Of a stretch of DNA of 64,000 nt, positions 63,454-64,000 are shown piece by piece. Origin of the DNA: Roseobacter fucihabitans (GTDB lineage: Bacteria; Pseudomonadota; Alphaproteobacteria; Rhodobacterales; Rhodobacteraceae). How positions within the stretch are numbered: position 1 is the stretch's first letter; each line of letters starts with the position of its first letter. The stretch lies in assembly GCF_014337925.2 (NCBI RefSeq), contig NZ_CP143423.1, positions 526,501-590,500 of the forward strand, read 5' to 3'. A program made the position numbers and the translations under genes. Under the pieces are notes generated by a model. It was not told where the DNA came from and did not search any database. It saw only the letters and a list, made by a program, of their open reading frames with translations.

Positions 63454-63831
63454 AGTTTTACGCCGTTGCAGCAAATTCCGCGCTGCGAGCGCACGCAGCC
63501 CAAAATCAACAGGTCCGGTGTGGGCTCACAGCCGCCTTGCGGCAGCGCAGCGCCCGGATTTCGAACTGAAAGCACTATTCACGCTCTTATTCTGGGCGGC
63601 CAGACGGCCGTTGCCAGCCCAAAGTTGACATCCGATCATGAGCCTGTGTGGCGGATGATCGGGGTCGTGCAGACCCACGATATGCTTCATTTACTGTCCA
63701 CTTTGAACAGAAACTGCCAATTTTAACTAAAAGTTAAATTAAATCGGCAGTCGGCTCGGTGCTCGGTTATCCTCTCTCTAACAAGTTGGCCAAGTGAAAA
63801 CCAAAGGCCAGGTTCACCGTCGGAGAAAGCT
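63454..63831. other. Stretch after truncated hsdM
   Basis: About 380 bases contain GC-rich, R- and A-rich sequence with no real gene, then a more AT-rich stretch with the promoter of the next gene. The left part may be debris from the event that cut hsdM. Confidence 0.4.
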
Positions 63832-64000
63832 ATGACTGAGCAACTGCATGAAATTCTACTGCGTGACATTGAGCAGTCGGTGGATTTGGGACCGTTGTTC
63901 GAAGATAAACATCGGCATGAAATGGTATTGGAGCGCATGCAGGCAGAAAGATTTCTGGCGGCATGCACGCTAGACAACGTGGGATCACTCGTCGACGTTT
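63832..64000 (+). CDS. Unknown protein, 5' end only (runs off the window)
   Basis: The ATG at 63832 has CGGAG six bases upstream. The 56 visible codons read MTEQLHEILLRDIEQSVDLG then LFEDKHRHEMVLERMQAERF, a helical, acidic start. The gene continues past the right edge. No family is recognised. Confidence 0.65.
   Translation, partial: MTEQLHEILLRDIEQSVDLGPLFEDKHRHEMVLERMQAERFLAACTLDNVGSLVDV

Overview
The window looks like chromosome from a marine alphaproteobacterium of the Rhodobacteraceae (Roseobacter group). Reasons: a petABC (fbcFBC) bc1 operon with a PetP/PetR-like regulator pair nearby, a VPLPA-type sorting tail, an Amn/adenine deaminase operon, the yidD-rnpA-rpmH order, and GC-rich core genes. 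All names rest on reading translations and motifs; no database search was possible.

Layout. 1-34.6 kb is mostly core or stable accessory DNA. It holds an EamA and a LysE exporter; HU; an adenine salvage operon (ade-amn); a LysR gene divergent from a tightly packed acyl-CoA catabolic operon (class II aldolase-like, sterol-desaturase-like membrane hydroxylase, acyl-CoA dehydrogenase, NDP-forming acyl-CoA synthetase, enoyl-CoA hydratase); the isoprenoid block dxs-ispA-xseB; petPR-like regulators; ilvE; a VPLPA-CTERM protein; cobO; a DMT transporter; a DM13-like secreted protein with a divergent TetR; aroC; thiBPQ behind a TPP riboswitch; a RibH2-type lumazine synthase behind an FMN riboswitch; petABC; and a Crp/Fnr regulator.

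34.6-37.3 kb and 39.5-53.7 kb are accessory. They hold decayed insertion sequences (IS21, IS3 and IS1182 types), a TniQ-like protein beside tRNA-Lys between two sets of GGTCA-type repeats, a tRNA-Gln relic, and a small detoxification cluster (GFA-like, glyoxalase-like, tautomerase, YdhR-like, TetR, DUF1348). They also hold a short BCCT-like transporter, a gene with in-frame amber codons, a lone P-loop ATPase and small secreted or membrane proteins. mtaB-dapF-tRNA-Lys (37.3-39.5 kb) is a core stretch between the two. Core genes return at 53.7-59.2 kb (entericidin-like lipoprotein, yidD, rnpA, rpmH, TVP38, a pyridine nucleotide-disulfide oxidoreductase, a histidine kinase, tRNA-Arg). From 59.2 kb an island sits at tRNA-Arg(ACG): a broken integrase, an unknown gene, excisionase-like HTH genes and a truncated hsdM.

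The most unusual signal is a 36-43 nt hairpin element present six times (34884, 36500, 41659, 41853, 42150, 42305). All copies lie in transposase genes or remnants. Conserved end blocks (CATTGCCCGGCAG-type and GAGAGGG-type) flank a stem whose sequence changes while its pairing is kept. Deleting it exactly restores the host reading frame in four cases (IstB once, IS3 OrfB three times). No target duplication is evident beyond a possible single base, because the element's first base always equals the flanking base. I do not recognise this element. It could be a miniature mobile element, or more speculatively something removed or bypassed during expression.
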